Source: Platycnemis pennipes (taxonomy: Eukaryota; Arthropoda; Insecta; Odonata; Platycnemididae). From it: 64,000 nucleotides of DNA. Position numbers and translations under genes: made by a program. Position 1 is the stretch's first letter; each line of letters begins with the position of its first letter. Below the pieces are notes generated by a model. The model did no database searches. It was not told the origin of the DNA and saw nothing but the letters and a program-made list of their open reading frames with translations. Positions 1 to 11,850 of this stretch are shown here, piece by piece. The stretch spans positions 36,842,698-36,906,697 of the forward strand of contig OW121855.1 of assembly GCA_933228895.1 (NCBI GenBank), read 5' to 3'.

Positions 1-992
1 CTCCTAATATTTAACAACCCATGTGGAAGCAACTTGTTTCCTTTTTTATTTCCTGTTTATTTACACTATAAATTATAGCAATGGTCACCCCTTTAATATT
101 TCAAGCGTCTCATTACATGCAATACTCATTATATGGGATTTCTACTATATTATTTACATCAGGTGCTCAAGCATTTTCAGAAATTGAAGAGAACATTGTT
201 GAAAAATTGTAATAATATATCTTTTGTTATGTTGCTTATAAAAAATGCTATTTAACTTGTCATTGGTGCTTTACTAGGTCCAAATTTATCATTCCTCTAA
301 ATTTTTCCCTATGAATTACATGGTCATTTAGGAATTTTCAATATTCACTTAACAGGAATTTGTTAAACACAGCACTTTTTCAGAATATATCATTCATGGT
401 AAATGGAAGGCACTTGTTCACTACTTGTTTTTCAGGGTAAACTGTTGCTATGCTTATGCATAAGTAACTATTGATCTCTCAGATTCGACATAAACTGTAC
501 TAAGTTATGTATTCTTAAAAAATATATTAAGTGGATCTTCTGCAGTGTAACCCCACTGCTACTTTTCAATATCTTGACCATATATTTGCGAATACCAGTA
601 TTTAAACAGTTATGCGTAAAATAGATGATACCTCCAAGATTTGAATCACACATTTATTAGGCATCTCTTTCGATGTGTTACTGTAATTTTCTGGCAGAAA
701 GTTGGAAAATGTTAAGTTAAAGCTGTTCAGTCTATTATTCAGTCTATCAAGAACAAAAACAGAATGGTAAATTTAGAGTTCTATTTTTGTTCTTGCTAAT
801 TTTATATCTAAATTATATTATATATCATAGTTTACTATGTTACTAAAGCCATGCAATTGTGGTGAATTTGTTTAATCGAAACCTACTGAGTATTTTTTGC
901 CACATTCTTATCTATAGCAGAGACCTGAACAAATAAAATTTTATTTTTCTTTGTAACCTTGATTAATAGTGCTTTTGTATGCTCATGCGCAG
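1..992 (+). other. 3' part of the last intron of the Hsp110-like gene
   Basis: This AT-rich stretch ends in an AG acceptor at 991-992, directly before the coding exon at 993. It has stop codons in all frames and I see no convincing internal exon. The phase at the acceptor is 0, because the first exon codon is GCC (Ala). The rest of the gene lies upstream of the window. The pyrimidine tract before the acceptor is weak, so the exact acceptor is an inference from where protein similarity starts. Confidence 0.7.
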
Positions 993-1151
993 GCCTTTGA
1001 AAATACGGTAAATGCTGTAGTGAACAAACCAAAGCCGAAGGCTACTCCTCCACCAAGTAAAGAGCCAGCGAAAAATGAAGGAGATAATTCTAAACCTCCA
1101 GAAGAGAATCAACAACAGGGTAGCACAGAAGATAAAATGGACGTAGAATAA
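993..1151 (+). CDS. Hsp110/HSPA4-family chaperone, C-terminal exon (partial)
   Basis: This exon encodes the last 52 residues of a large Hsp70-related chaperone of the Hsp110/HSPA4 family (Hsc70Cb in flies). The family acts in the cytosol as a nucleotide-exchange factor for Hsp70 and as a holdase. What is visible is the KPKPK motif about 10 residues into the exon, a low-complexity acidic and polar tail rich in Pro, Lys, Glu and Gln, and the end KMDVE followed by TAA at 1149-1151. Family members end in the same way, with a KPKPK segment followed by a disordered tail ending in E/K-M-D-I/V-D/E. The ATPase and substrate-binding domains are upstream of the window. An open frame extends a few codons 5' of 993 but crosses the AG acceptor and should not be read as coding. 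The family call is recall-based but specific; orthology to a single fly gene is likely, not shown. Confidence 0.82.
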   Translation, partial: AFENTVNAVVNKPKPKATPPPSKEPAKNEGDNSKPPEENQQQGSTEDKMDVE

Positions 1152-2110
1152 ATTGTAGACAAGTATGAATGACTCTAATGGAATTGTGAAGCCCTGCTGA
1201 GTGGTTGGAGATATAGTTCTTGTGGTTAAATGCATCTCATCAGTCCCACTACACTGTCAGCATACCACTGTCTTATTAGCCAGAACCACTTGGTCCTCTG
1301 TTCCCTTTCGACTGCAAGATATGTTCTCAAGTTAATTGCTTCCATGCATGCTGTTTAATGCCGATAGCATTTTGGCTGTTTTGGAATGAAGTCTTACAAT
1401 TTGGCCCAATGGAATTTTTAATTAATGAATACTGCCAATGATTATGCATTCCTATTGAATAGGTATTGCTTCATATTCGATGGATTAAACTTGCAACTAT
1501 TTCAATATTTTAAAAATCTGGATTTGATGTTGATGGAATTTTACTGTTGTTTAATTCACAGTGAGACCTTCAGGGAAGAATGTTTTTGGACATGAGTGGA
1601 AATATACCATCTGTAATAGATTCTGTATTGTACATAAATCATTGCTTACAAAAAATTATTTCTCCCTTTGATCTTACTATTTTAAAATGTGGTATGTTCA
1701 GGATATAAATATGAATATATAAATATATATATATTAGTGAAGTGATAGGCGGTATCATGCCTAAAATGTTTATGTTGAGTTCACTTCTGTCTCACTGTGT
1801 TGTTCCTTGCTTCTCCCTGTCTCAAGCTTAAGGAAAGTATTTGTGTAATATGGCATGACTTCTGTAAACCAGTGATAAATGCTCTAATTTCATAATGTTT
1901 GTGTTTAAAATTTGAAATTTGTGCAAGTGTATCACTGTCAACATATCATTTTCTTTTGTTTTGTATTTGCTTTAGGAAGTGAATTGTTAAATTTGAATTT
2001 CCCAGTGCTGAGAAGTCGAAATCTGTTTGTGATCAAGAACAATAACTTAAAATCTTACAGTGTGTAAGAATGAGTTAATTTATTATTAATAAACTTAATG
2101 CAAGTTTATT
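1152..2110 (+). other. 3' UTR of the Hsp110-like gene
   Basis: No long reading frame is present. The stretch is AT-rich with an ATATAA-type simple repeat near 1705-1735. It is bounded by the stop codon at 1151 and by the first good AATAAA followed by T/GT-rich sequence. A shorter or longer UTR is possible, because other AATAAA-like words occur near 2855 and 2940. Confidence 0.55.
2088..2093 (+). terminator. Polyadenylation signal AATAAA
   Basis: A canonical AATAAA is followed 15-45 bases downstream by T-rich and TGTGGTG sequence. This is the usual hexamer plus downstream-element layout, and it lies about 940 bases after the Hsp110-like stop codon. A second AATAAA near 2855 could serve as an alternative site. 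Confidence 0.6.
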
Positions 2111-3270
2111 TTAATTTGTAATTTTTTGTGGTGCTATTTAAAAATAGGTTTCCGTGAGTTATTTTCCTTGACCTCCATGTGATTCATTTTTTCTTGTAAA
2201 GCTGTGTGAAGAGCAAAGCCTGTTGGCTGTTAGAGTGGAACTATTTCAGGGGATTGTTTTTGTGCATTTTGTCATTATTTGCAAATCATTGAAAGTTAGA
2301 ATTCCATTGCTTTAAGTATGATAAATATTCTAACTTCTGATTAATGTTAGTAGTGATTTGTTGTTTTATGCCTCATTAATTTATTGCTCTCATCTTAAGG
2401 TAGTTATTACTTGACAGTTTTCATTAGCAGTGAATCTGAAACCAAGCAGCACTAAGGAAATTACATCTTTATCATGCAAAACCAATACCCATATTAATTG
2501 CTTTGTGGATTCTTGCTAGGTATGTGCCTGCTTCTTATGATTAACATGGGCATATTAAGCTGTAGAACCCTGTGGTTATTATTTCTTGAGTGTTATGGTG
2601 GTATAAGTGATACCAGAAAATATTTTATTAGGTGGGAAAAACATTGGCTATTATAGCTTTAAACCCCTAGAGTAATACATTGCTACTATTTTGCATTTGA
2701 AACAAAATTTGTATTTGAGATTTTAGTTAATCATTCCTCTTAATTTGGTATGAATTTTTCGTGAGGTTTCTTGATTTTATTTTGATGTTAAATGGGAAAT
2801 TTTCTGGAGCATCGGTCCATTGAAGGGTACTCCTGGAAGCCAATCCCCAGGTAAAATTAATAAAAGTGCAGTCCTCTTGGCTCCTGTGACCTTATGACTT
2901 ATATTACAAAAGAACTGAACTAGAAAAAACTAATGTGAATAAAAATATCTCATTGGAATTGTCTCTATATTTCCAGCATTGTCAACATAAACCTGTGGGA
3001 TGGATTTAATCCTTTTAAATTAAGTGCCAGTGAAGAGTGAAAAAACTAATGATAAGCATCCTTTCTGTATGAAATTCCTATGGTTTACACCAGGTGATAT
3101 TGTTATTGGGCACTATATGTATCGATGACAGAGTCTGTGATGGTCATTAGAGTGAACTCTGATCATCATTCATGGCAGAGATGAGAGAATACCATGAGAG
3201 GCGAGGTAAAGTTTAATGCTTTGAAAGATAAGATTGGAAGTAGCTTAGGAAGAAGGAAAAGGATAGGTAT
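2111..3270. other. Intergenic sequence, no recognised feature
   Basis: The sequence is AT-rich with frequent stops on both strands. I see no exon, repeat boundary or RNA gene. Part of it may be 3' UTR if a distal polyadenylation site is used. Confidence 0.5.
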
Positions 3271-3611
3271 TTAACCCTCCAGATGGGTTTCCCATGGTTT
3301 CCACTGGTTAGGCAACTCTCCATTTTCTACGGATCCTGCTAATTTTGTGGGCTCGTGGTTTTCCTTACATCTGCCCTGCATATCTAATGATTTCCCCACT
3401 TGATCCTTCTATCTTATTCATTGCTTTACATGAAGTAAACCTACATTGGTGATGTAGTTTACATTTTCACCAATAGATTGCATCTTCATTCAGTTTTTGA
3501 AGGATGTCTGCATGTGCTCTTCCCTCTTTTCTTCAGACTTCCTTATTTCAAAGAAAAAAATAATTTTTTTGACCAGGTTATGGAAAAAAAATTACCCAGC
3601 TGGAGGGTTAA
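3271..3611. mobile_element. piggyBac-type MITE with TTAA target sites (copy 1)
   Basis: The element begins TTAACCCTCCAGATGGGT (3271-3288) and ends with the inverted form ACCCAGCTGGAGGGTTAA (3594-3611), 17 of 18 matching. TTAA at both ends is the target duplication expected of piggyBac-superfamily transposition, and the inverted repeats start with CCC as in that family. The 333-bp interior has no coding capacity, so it is non-autonomous. Two other elements here share the TTAACCC ends and similar size (29790-30113 and 37795-38102). Confidence 0.85.
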
Positions 3612-3619
3612 ATGTGCCT

Positions 3620-3841
3620 AAAGGCCGCTTTACATGATGCAATTTCTTGTACAAACTCTTGTATGAGGAAATTTTACTGTGTAAAGCGGTAAATTGTACG
3701 AATGCTTGTGCGATTGCCTGAATGACTGAACGGGAAATAGAACCTGTTTTAATTCTATTCAGACAAACCTACAATTTCGTTCAGTTTATACAAGAGTGAA
3801 CAAGAAATTATACAAAAAAATGTATTTGTTAAAGCGGCTGT
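3620..3841. mobile_element. Short MITE with GGCCGCTTTA ends, PIF/Harbinger-like
   Basis: The left end reads AAAGGCCGCTTTACA and the right end carries TTAAAGCGGCTG, an inverted match. TAA lies outside the left end and TTA outside the right, as often seen around PIF/Harbinger insertions. An internal GTAAAGCGGTAAATTG repeats the motif. It begins only about 9 bases after the TTAA MITE. Its right end carries several A/T changes, so the boundary is approximate. Confidence 0.5.
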
Positions 3842-5386
3842 TAGAGAGGTTGTAAAAATTTATACTATTGGAGTAATTTGCATAATGAGGAATTTAAAGT
3901 GGGAAGTAGCATAGAAGTACAGTCAAAATGTGCTAAGTGAGAAAAAGATCCTGGTCCTGAACTCTCTCTTATTCAGGTTCCATTGTAGTTAACTAAAACA
4001 TCCCTATAGTGAGGAGAAGGAAAGTATTAATTGTACCCTGAAGAAACTATTAGTATTTCACAATTTTCATTTTTTTGAAATGTAAAGGCAACCAATAATT
4101 AAAGTAACTTTTCATAGTGCTAAATATTAGTTCTAATAGTTTCGCACATAAAACCAATTCACAAAAATTCTGCTAATGGGAAAACTATAATTGGTGGTTG
4201 CAGGCATTACTTGATGGAATTGATTCATATTAGAAATCATGACGTCGAAACTTTGTTGGCTTCTCAAAGTTATGTGGAATTATGTAATTAAGGTTTGTCA
4301 TTCTAATGGGAAAACAGCAGATGGTTATAATGTTTGGGGACCTAAGTTTTCCATGGAGAGGAAACCTTGTCATTCATTTGAGAAAATCACAGAAGTGAGA
4401 AACTGACATTAGACCCAAATAGAATCATATTTGCCTTTGATTCAGGTTGTGATATCATATATTTGACCAAGCAAGAATTCGAAATTAATTTGAAGGGTAG
4501 AGACACATGGTTGTATGTACTTATTTGTGTCATCTCCGATAACCATTGTATCATTTGGCCTGAGCCAGTATAGTTTGCTTTTCATGAGAATGTCCCTGTA
4601 TGTCGACAGACTACAATTAAAGTCTCTTCAAGCCATTTCTGTAGTTTATTTCAGATGGTATAACAGGAAAACTTAATTTGCCCGTGATTTTGAATCAATA
4701 CTTCCGATTGATCAAGGATGTCACATTCTTTAAAAATCTTGTGTTCTGGAACTATAATTAGAATACTCAACTCCGGGAAAAAGTACAAGGCGAAGCTTTT
4801 TCATCTAATATAAAAGTTATATGGGAAGTTGAACAGATACCGAGAATCTCGATGTAGTTTAAAATCGAAGAGAATCGGAATTTAATAATTTTAGAGCACT
4901 CCAATAGATAATGTTGGCTGAGAGCATACCGGAGCACTGAAATAGAAAAAAAGCTGCCCAAAAGTCAAAAGTTATTTTTCAGCCTGGACTTTGAAAATTC
5001 GCATGGTGGTTGTTGATATGTGGATTTGGTGCCATGTGCCATTTCTACTGGTTCTCTCGTGTTAACAAATTTCATGATGTCTAAGTTGATCGATTTTTGC
5101 AAATAAACTGCCTCCTTTAATTTTCCCTAAAAATATAGAAAATCAAGCTGTTAGCCTTTAAGTGTAAGTGACATGTTTCAAATGTGTAATTTACCATAGT
5201 TATAGAACAAAATGGCGGATCCTTGTTTTTAGTAAATTTTATTTCTTGATGCTGAAAAATAGTTGATAACTACATCGAGCTTCAATAAGTTATTTTATCA
5301 CGAGATTCTACAAATCATCCCGGGTTAAAATCTGTATAGAACTTTCGCGTCGTCGAAAGTAAAATAAATTTTTTTGATCTCGGGGT
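3842..5386. other. Intergenic sequence with one Penelope-end-like patch
   Basis: No gene is seen. At 4236-4300 the order ATGACGTCGAAAC, then TTATGTGGAA, then TAATTAAG resembles the end found at 49709-49780, and may be an old Penelope-type terminus. The remainder is featureless AT-rich DNA. Confidence 0.4.
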
Positions 5387-5792
5387 GCACAGTGGTCCGA
5401 ATCGCGACAATAAGGGACAAAAATCAGATTTTTTTTGGATTACTTTGAAAATTGTTCTTTTTATATTTTAGGACACGATGAGTTCATTTTTGCTGTTATT
5501 TTTAATAAAAAATAATTATTTTAGAAGATATTGAGAATTTTAATGCTAAATTAACCGATAATGAGGAGACTGCATAGAAAATATCTATTAATATTATTAA
5601 ATATGCAAATATATATAAATGTTTGCATAATATAACATTTAGATCTTCCAAGTAGTAAATGTTTTGTTAAAACATGGGTGAATGTACGGCAGTTGGGGGA
5701 ATTGATTCTAACGTTGAATTGATTGCGATTATCAGCTGGCAGAGGTAGTGCCGCTGAAGCTAAATCCTATGCTAGTATGAAATAAATATTAA

Positions 5793-6373
5793 AACAGTAT
5801 TAAGTGCAAATTAGTTGATTCGTTTCAATGAAAACGTACTTATCTTGTTTTAGAACTTTATGTACTGTGGGTGGCATGTAGAACCATTCATAGTATTTAA
5901 CATAAAATTTTGCCGTGTCCATATTTTCCAAATTCTTTAAATTGTGGGGGATTAATTAAATGGCCACATGGCAAAGCTCTCGAAATATTTGAAAATTTGA
6001 TTATAAGTTCATCTTCTACATCTGAAAATCAATGTTCTATGTTGTTTCATGTGAAAAGCATTGAAATAAAAGAACACTTTTGTAAAATAAATGGATCCTT
6101 ACCAGTAATTTCAGCTGATAGGTGGGCATTTTTGAAGAAGCGTCTAGCTGTGTTGCCATCATTCGATGTGCCATATTTTGGCTTTGGTACATCAACTAGT
6201 AAACCCTTTCTACTTCTAAATTTCTCCTGAAGCAGCTCCTTTCTTTCCATTAGCTTTATCTTTTCATTTTTATCTTTTACCTGGAAATGCATCAGGGAAA
6301 TCGACGATTTGATCCAATCAACTCTCATACCTCTGTACAAAAAAAGGAGTTCGTTCGCGAGCAAGTTCGCCAC
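5793..6373 (-). pseudogene. Two-exon transposon-associated gene of a repeated insect family (broken)
   Basis: On the minus strand one exon ends at 6103 with a GTAAGG donor (6102-6097). It encodes a stretch containing KPKYGTSNDGNTARRFF and SAEIT. An 81-base intron follows, and the next exon starts at 6021 after a TTTTCAG acceptor. Joined across the splice, the frame continues in phase as D-VEDELIIKFSNISRAL and INPPQFKEFG. Then a one-base frameshift lies before TAKFYVKYYEWFYMPPTVHK. I recall this order (NDGNTARRFF, then ITxVDxxLI, then A(K/A)xY...WFxMPxTxHKVL) from numerous uncharacterised insect proteins that look transposon-borne; that recall is not checked. Function is unknown. The frameshift and the missing remainder make this a remnant. 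Both outer ends are uncertain. Confidence 0.65.
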
Positions 6374-7476
6374 CTTTTCTCGTAACTAACAAAAAAATTT
6401 ACTTTAAAAAAATTGTTGAGCACATTTTTTGCATCTTCATCTCCGTGTAAATTTAGGCAATCCTCAAGAAATTCCGTCTAATAACTTTTCCGGACGTCCA
6501 TTGATTCTCCCCTTTTCTCCTGCATTTTATCGTGAAGTTTCCTCCGTGTAAATATTAACGACATGTTAAACATTAGAATCCTTAGTTCTGTGCAGATTCA
6601 TTAGTTAAATGCTGAAAAACAGTCTTTATTCTAAAAAGTTAGGAGTTTAAACGAAAACAAAAACAATGCCAAATTTAGTGTTGTACCGCGTATTAAATGA
6701 ACTTTGAACGGCAATTATAGAAAAACAGCATGCCTGATAAATTTAGTGTGGTACCTCATATTAAATGAACTTTGAACAGAAATTAAACAAACAGCATACC
6801 TGATTAATTATCCTTATCGCTTTGCTGGCCAGGAGCCAAACAATCATTAACTCACAACACTATTCCAATATATCACAACACTAACACTTCAGATATCACT
6901 TCAAATCACGAAAACTAATGCCAACCGAGGACCTAACGACTAAGAACGGATGTGTACACATCGATAGAGAAGGAGCAACTGAAGAGCACCAAAATGTCTC
7001 GACTGAAACATGGAGGAACCTGGGGTTGCCCCCGAGGATAACCAGGAGGGATTTTTGGAGGACCGAATAAAAAGAAATGTGAAATGCCTGATTTTTGTGC
7101 GAAAATGCATTCCAGCTGCAGCACTGCAATAAAACTCATCTAGAAAGAGGAGGGATAAACTGCATCTGTTAACATGTGTAACTTCACTTGCAGGTCAAAG
7201 AAACCGCCTATAGGCAATAAACACAAGTTGGGTGGTGCGCTAAGTAGAGATAGTAAAATATCCCGACTAAGGCCTTTACCCACTTCCCTTGGGTCCGGCA
7301 CCACGTGTGCGGGTAACGGGTCTCCTTTCACTTTGGCTTTGAAGAAACGGACAACCAGTAGAGGGTTTTCCCAGCAGCAGTGCATACAACCAGTCGTATA
7401 TACTTAAACGATTAACAAAATTCGATAGGAATCGTACTGGGAAACGAACGAAGAAAATATTTTCCCTCCCAGCGTC

Positions 7477-8183
7477 ACAATTTCGCTAAGTATCGCAGTC
7501 AGAAATTTTTCTCTCCCTCTTTCTAGAGTAAATTCGGGCAAGGACAGCATATACTAAAGAAATAAAATAGTATATTTCTTCATTTAATAAATCCTAACCA
7601 ATGAAACATAGGGAAAGACGTATTGTACAATGTGCATCCACTGTGCCTACGCTCGTGTCTCAAGTGCCGACGCTCACTTCCGCGGCAGAGAGTCACACAA
7701 GTCATTGTCATTCAATTATTTGCAAATGTTTGCAGCTAAAACCTTTACTAATATCTTTCCTATACATTCTAATTTTACCACCATAAGAATCTCCGTGTCA
7801 CTCGGTGTCAATCATTTTATTATCTCGCTAATAATAATAATAATTTTACAATTTCGCTAAGTATCGCAGTCAGAAATTTTTCTCTCCCTCTTTCTAGAGT
7901 AAATTCGGGCAAGGACAATATAATAAAGAAATAAAATAATATAATTCTTCATTTATTAAATCCTAACCCATGAAACATAAGGGAAGACGTATTGTATGTA
8001 CAATGTGCCTACGCTCGTGTGTCAAGTGCCGACGCTCACTTCCGCGGCAGAGAGTCACATAAGTCATTGTCATTCACTTATTTGCAAATATTTGCTGCTG
8101 AAACCTTTACTAATATCTTTCTTATATATTCTAATTTTACCACCATAAGAATCTCCGTGTCACTCGGTGTCAATCATTTTATA
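7477..8183. repeat. Tandem duplication, period about 371 bp, two copies
   Basis: Copy one starts ACAATTTCGCTAAG at 7477 and copy two starts with the same word at 7848. They share the AAATTCGGGCAAGGACA segment, the GTGCCTACGCTCGTGT segment and the final CTCGGTGTCAATCATTTTA. Copies differ by small indels near the internal AATA-rich parts. A short ATA microsatellite (7830-7845) lies at the junction. The duplication is wholly inside the 5387-8582 transposon. Confidence 0.8.
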
Positions 8184-8582
8184 ATCCAACATTTATGTGA
8201 AATTTGTGATAAAAAATGAGTCCTCTTGAAGAACTTCTTAAGCGAACATCAGAATCACTAAAAGATTGAAACTTACATTTTATGATAGTAAAATGTCCAT
8301 ATTATTATAGAGCATAGCCATTTTACCTATTTTTACTACGAAACCGACCAAAAAAATTGTTAAAAATGTGTATTTTTCGAAAAAATTAAAAGCGTGATTT
8401 AGCAAAAAAATAGCTCTACTTTGAAGCAATTTACTAACCTTAACAAATTTTTTAATGCAAAACTAAGTGTGTAGTAAGGTTCCCTGGACATTATGCTACA
8501 ATAACTGCATATTTAAAGTGATTTTGAAAAAAGTCGAAAAAATGATTTTTGTCCCCATATTCTCGGATCCGGACCACTGTGC

Positions 8583-10839
8583 GGCGTGGTCAGCCTCTGC
8601 TCGCCGGCCACCGGGAATGCACCGTCGAGGCTAGTGATGTGATGTGCTATGGTGTCACAAACTTCGCTATGGTTATTTTCAGGCCCGGTGACAGGATTTT
8701 CGGGCCCCTGGGCAACTGAGTGGTCCGGGCCCCCTAAATCCCGGCAAACTTCCTCACTCAATTTACTCCAGAACTGCGAACTTTCAGGTTATTTTATAAC
8801 CAAGACTTACCTGCCCTGCTGAAAAATTCCGTACACATTATCTACGGGACGTAAGGAATTCTACAGTTTCTGTGGAAAACTTTCCCTTTCTACGGAGTTC
8901 TACAGAAAAAAATCTACGGAACATAGGGACTTCTGTAGAAAGTTGTGATGTCGCACCGGGTCTACGGAATTCAACGGAAAATTTTGATTATCAGCTTTTT
9001 CTGCAGAATTAATGTGCACACTGTCATGCATTATCTTTTATTTACTATAAATTGTACTTTTTATGTAAAATAAGCACATGTCAGTGGGATGGGATGGGGA
9101 AACAATTTCAAAATGAAAAATTTTTGACGGTATAACAAACCTTACACTTTCATTCTACAGTAATAAAAACTAGGACTTACTTGAACTTGAAAATTTTATA
9201 AAAAGTCATAATAAAACGTTCTTTTCTTTTTTTTTCAAAATTAGCATATCCACAATGACTACCATCTTTCCGGAGATGCGGAGATAATTATATCACCACC
9301 AAATTTAAATGAATGCGGAGTATTCACTTCTACTAAGCTTTAATTTCACTACAACTCTCTCAATTAAACATAACAGCAGGGAATGGGTAAAAATAATGTA
9401 ACTTAAGGGTTTTGACGAACAGAATATATTTGGTTGTGCCTCAATATTAAGCTATTTTCGATAATTTGTTTCCTTCCTGTGTGCATAATTCAAGAAAAGT
9501 AGAAACTAAAGTTTTCCTGCATGAATAAAGTCTAATGTGACGTATAAATCAGGGATATGCATATTGTAATCCAGAGAAAATGAAAGACTTGATTAGATTT
9601 TCTTGATGGACAACCAAGAGCTCCGCGGTGTCCAAAATGTACCTTCCTGCATGAACCTCCTAGTAGGGTCAAAGGCTTGGACTGCTGGGGCGAAGGGGCA
9701 AAGAAACGAAAAGAAGTCCTTAATAGTGTCCCTCTGGAACGTAAAATAATGTTTCATGTGAAAAATACAGGAATTTTGGGGCTTTGAGGGTGAGAATGAT
9801 AAGTTTACTTTTGAGGGGAGAAACTTTGAACGCGATTTCGCGTACACTTACAGACCTTAATATTTCTATATCCCCATGATTTTTTACGTATAGTGCCGGT
9901 GAAGATCGATAGCAATGCACACATATTAAAAAAGGCGAATAAAAAGCGTTATGTTCCAATTATTTTTTGAAAAAACTTACTGGCGTCTCGACGTTTCCAG
10001 CTCCCAGCGCGTGTCTTAGGCGCCGGACGCGCGTACGAAAAATCAAATGTAATTTTTGGCGTTGCAAACGAATTTTCAATTTTTTTTCAAATCTACCTTT
10101 AAAAAGCATCAGCAATTGATGTAATATGAGTCACTTGACAAGCATTTTCGTAAAACGCTAGATATTTACTAGTTAATATGAAATGCAGCGTGAAAATAGC
10201 GTCCGCCATTTTGTTACGTAATATCACCTACCTTTAGGAAAAAAACCCCAAAGTTAAACACAGTATAGTAAAATTGTGGTTTGAACAGACCTAGTTTTTT
10301 ATCCGACCAAATTCCTCCCAACGCGTCACCCTCAATGTAAATAGGAAGATTTTCGTGGAAAACTGCTGTCGGGTGTAATTTTGGAAAATTGGCTATGTTT
10401 GAGCCCCTGCATCTCGGTAACGGCGACAGAACATGACCAGTGACATGCCATTCCATGGTTGCCAATCAATTATGAGTATTTATACCAAGTTTCCTGATTA
10501 TATCTCTAAAAAAGCCATTTTGGAATTTTGTAAATTTTTTCGATTTCAGCTTACTGTGCATCGGTTCAAATTTTCCTTCCTCGCCTTTCTATTAACAAAA
10601 ACCACACAAAATCATGCACTTTTTCGACGTTGCGTGGTCTCAATATAAGAACCGCTACAAATTGTTGAAATCGGTGCATCGCCAAGACTTTGGTGTCGAT
10701 GCTGAATGGCATTTCTATACCACATCTCGGAAAGAATACAAGTGATGGATTTAAAGGGACACTGAAGAAAATCCACCCGTCTCAGTCTGAAGTTCAATTA
10801 TAAGAAACAAATTCAGACTCTTGAGGAACTTTACAAATG
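8583..10839. other. Intergenic sequence, no recognised gene
   Basis: No exon or transposon boundary is recognised. A patch at 8818-9012 has several interrupted copies of a TCTACGGAA/TTCTACAGAA-like word and may be a degraded short repeat. Another patch near 8640-8740 is rich in GGGCCC. The rest has short open frames only. Confidence 0.4.
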
Positions 10840-11315
10840 GGCCACATCAAGGCTACAAAAGTGTCGAATCATAGGTTTGAAAAGGTACCAATTTAGATGG
10901 AAAGGTCATCAGATCCCTCTTGTCATCCCTTGACCTTCTAGGGTAACTCAGAGGTTAAATGAACGTATCAAATCATAGGTTTCAAAGAGTGCCCAATACG
11001 ATGATAAAGTCCCGCCAGGAATTATCTGACATTGAACGGTTGGGAAAGAGCAAAAGTTCACTAGGTGTATCCTAGATTTAGAGAAACAGACGCATCGAAT
11101 CCTAGCTTCGAAAGGGTGAAGATTTAGAAGAAGTTCCTTGGTCCTATTTGTTTTCTCCTGGCCTCAAAGGGCTACACTGAGATTATTGGTCACAGATGTT
11201 AAATATGGCAAGACGGGGAAAAGCATAATATGAATGAGATTATTTAGGCTGCCAAAGTCAATGCTAAGGTACTCAGATCCCAACTGCCATCCCTTTAACC
11301 CTTTGGGTCATATGG
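10840..11315 (-). repeat. Diverged 138-bp satellite array, inverted orientation (left arm)
   Basis: Read on the minus strand this carries the same words as the array at 15330-16445: AAGGGATGACAAGAGGGATC, CTGATGACCTTTCCATC and CCTATGATTCGACAC. Roughly three to four decayed units are present; the best one is 10860-10965. Its orientation is opposite to the right array, so the two form inverted flanks around the foldback element. Confidence 0.7.
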
Positions 11316-11660
11316 AAGTCGTTGATTTCGAGTTAATTAATCAATGAAAAAATTCAATTGTAATTTCAAGTTAATTCCTTTTATTCAATTAAAAATACTT
11401 TATCATAGGTTTAACTTAAAAAAGTATTTTAAGTATACACAAAATTTAATCTATATTAAAATTTTAAATGAAAAATTCGAAGCAGTAAGAATGAAAATCA
11501 ATTTTTATTTATTCTACGTACCCGATATTCCATGCCAGGCACAATTGAATTCGTCCGATAAAAGCGTGTGTGAATGTGTCTTCCATCATATTCGGAGGTA
11601 TGGACTCTGAACACGTTGTAATTTCTATATTTCTTCGATGCCCGGAAATGTTTTATTCGC
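11316..11660. other. AT-rich spacer between left satellite and foldback element
   Basis: About 345 bases of AT-rich sequence with no gene. There is no counterpart on the right side, where the satellite starts directly after the foldback end. The asymmetry suggests an insertion here or a deletion on the right. Confidence 0.5.
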
Positions 11661-11662
11661 TA

Positions 11663-11850
11663 CCCTCAGAAAAAAATACTATGGAACTATATATAGTGAT
11701 TATATATAGTTTTCTATAATCACTATGGCTATAGTCCTATAGTTATTTGGAACATAGTGATTATAGGACTATATGTAGTGATTATAGGACTATATATAGT
11801 GATTATATATGTATAGTTGTCTATAATCACTATGGCTAAGGTATTTGGAA
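11663..11850. repeat. Left minisatellite arm of the foldback-like element
   Basis: It contains about six copies, in both orientations, of ATAGTGATTATA or its complement, spaced irregularly. Because both orientations occur within the arm, the single strand can fold locally as well as with the distant right arm. Confidence 0.75.

Larger units (their letters stand above)
5387..8582 (-). mobile_element. 3.2-kb DNA transposon with CACAGTGGTCCG terminal inverted repeats
   Basis: The left end reads GCACAGTGGTCCGAATC at 5387 and continues to GGGACAAAAATCA near 5414-5426. The right end is its inverted complement, ending GGACCACTGTGC at 8582. The repeats are about 40 bp with a few mismatches. The flanking words CGGGGTG (left) and CGGCGTG (right) could be a decayed 7-bp target duplication. 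Inside is a minus-strand, intron-containing broken gene (5793-6373) and an internal 371-bp tandem duplication (7477-8183). The CAGTG start and a 7-8-bp duplication would suit hAT or P-type cut-and-paste elements, but I cannot assign the superfamily. It is inactive as seen, since the gene is frameshifted and incomplete. Confidence 0.75.

Noticed and set aside
163..215. A possible exon after TTACATCAG, reading GAQAFSEIEENIVEKL
   Set aside because: It ends in an in-frame stop with only a poor GTAATA donor, and it does not match the Hsp110 C-terminal region well enough. It is most likely chance within the intron.
5910..6230. 106-codon + strand frame
   Set aside because: It is the complement of the two-exon transposon gene on the minus strand, which has recognised motifs and splice sites.
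8818..9012. Tandem repeat of TCTACGGAA-like words
   Set aside because: The copies are too irregular in length and sequence to define a unit or boundaries.
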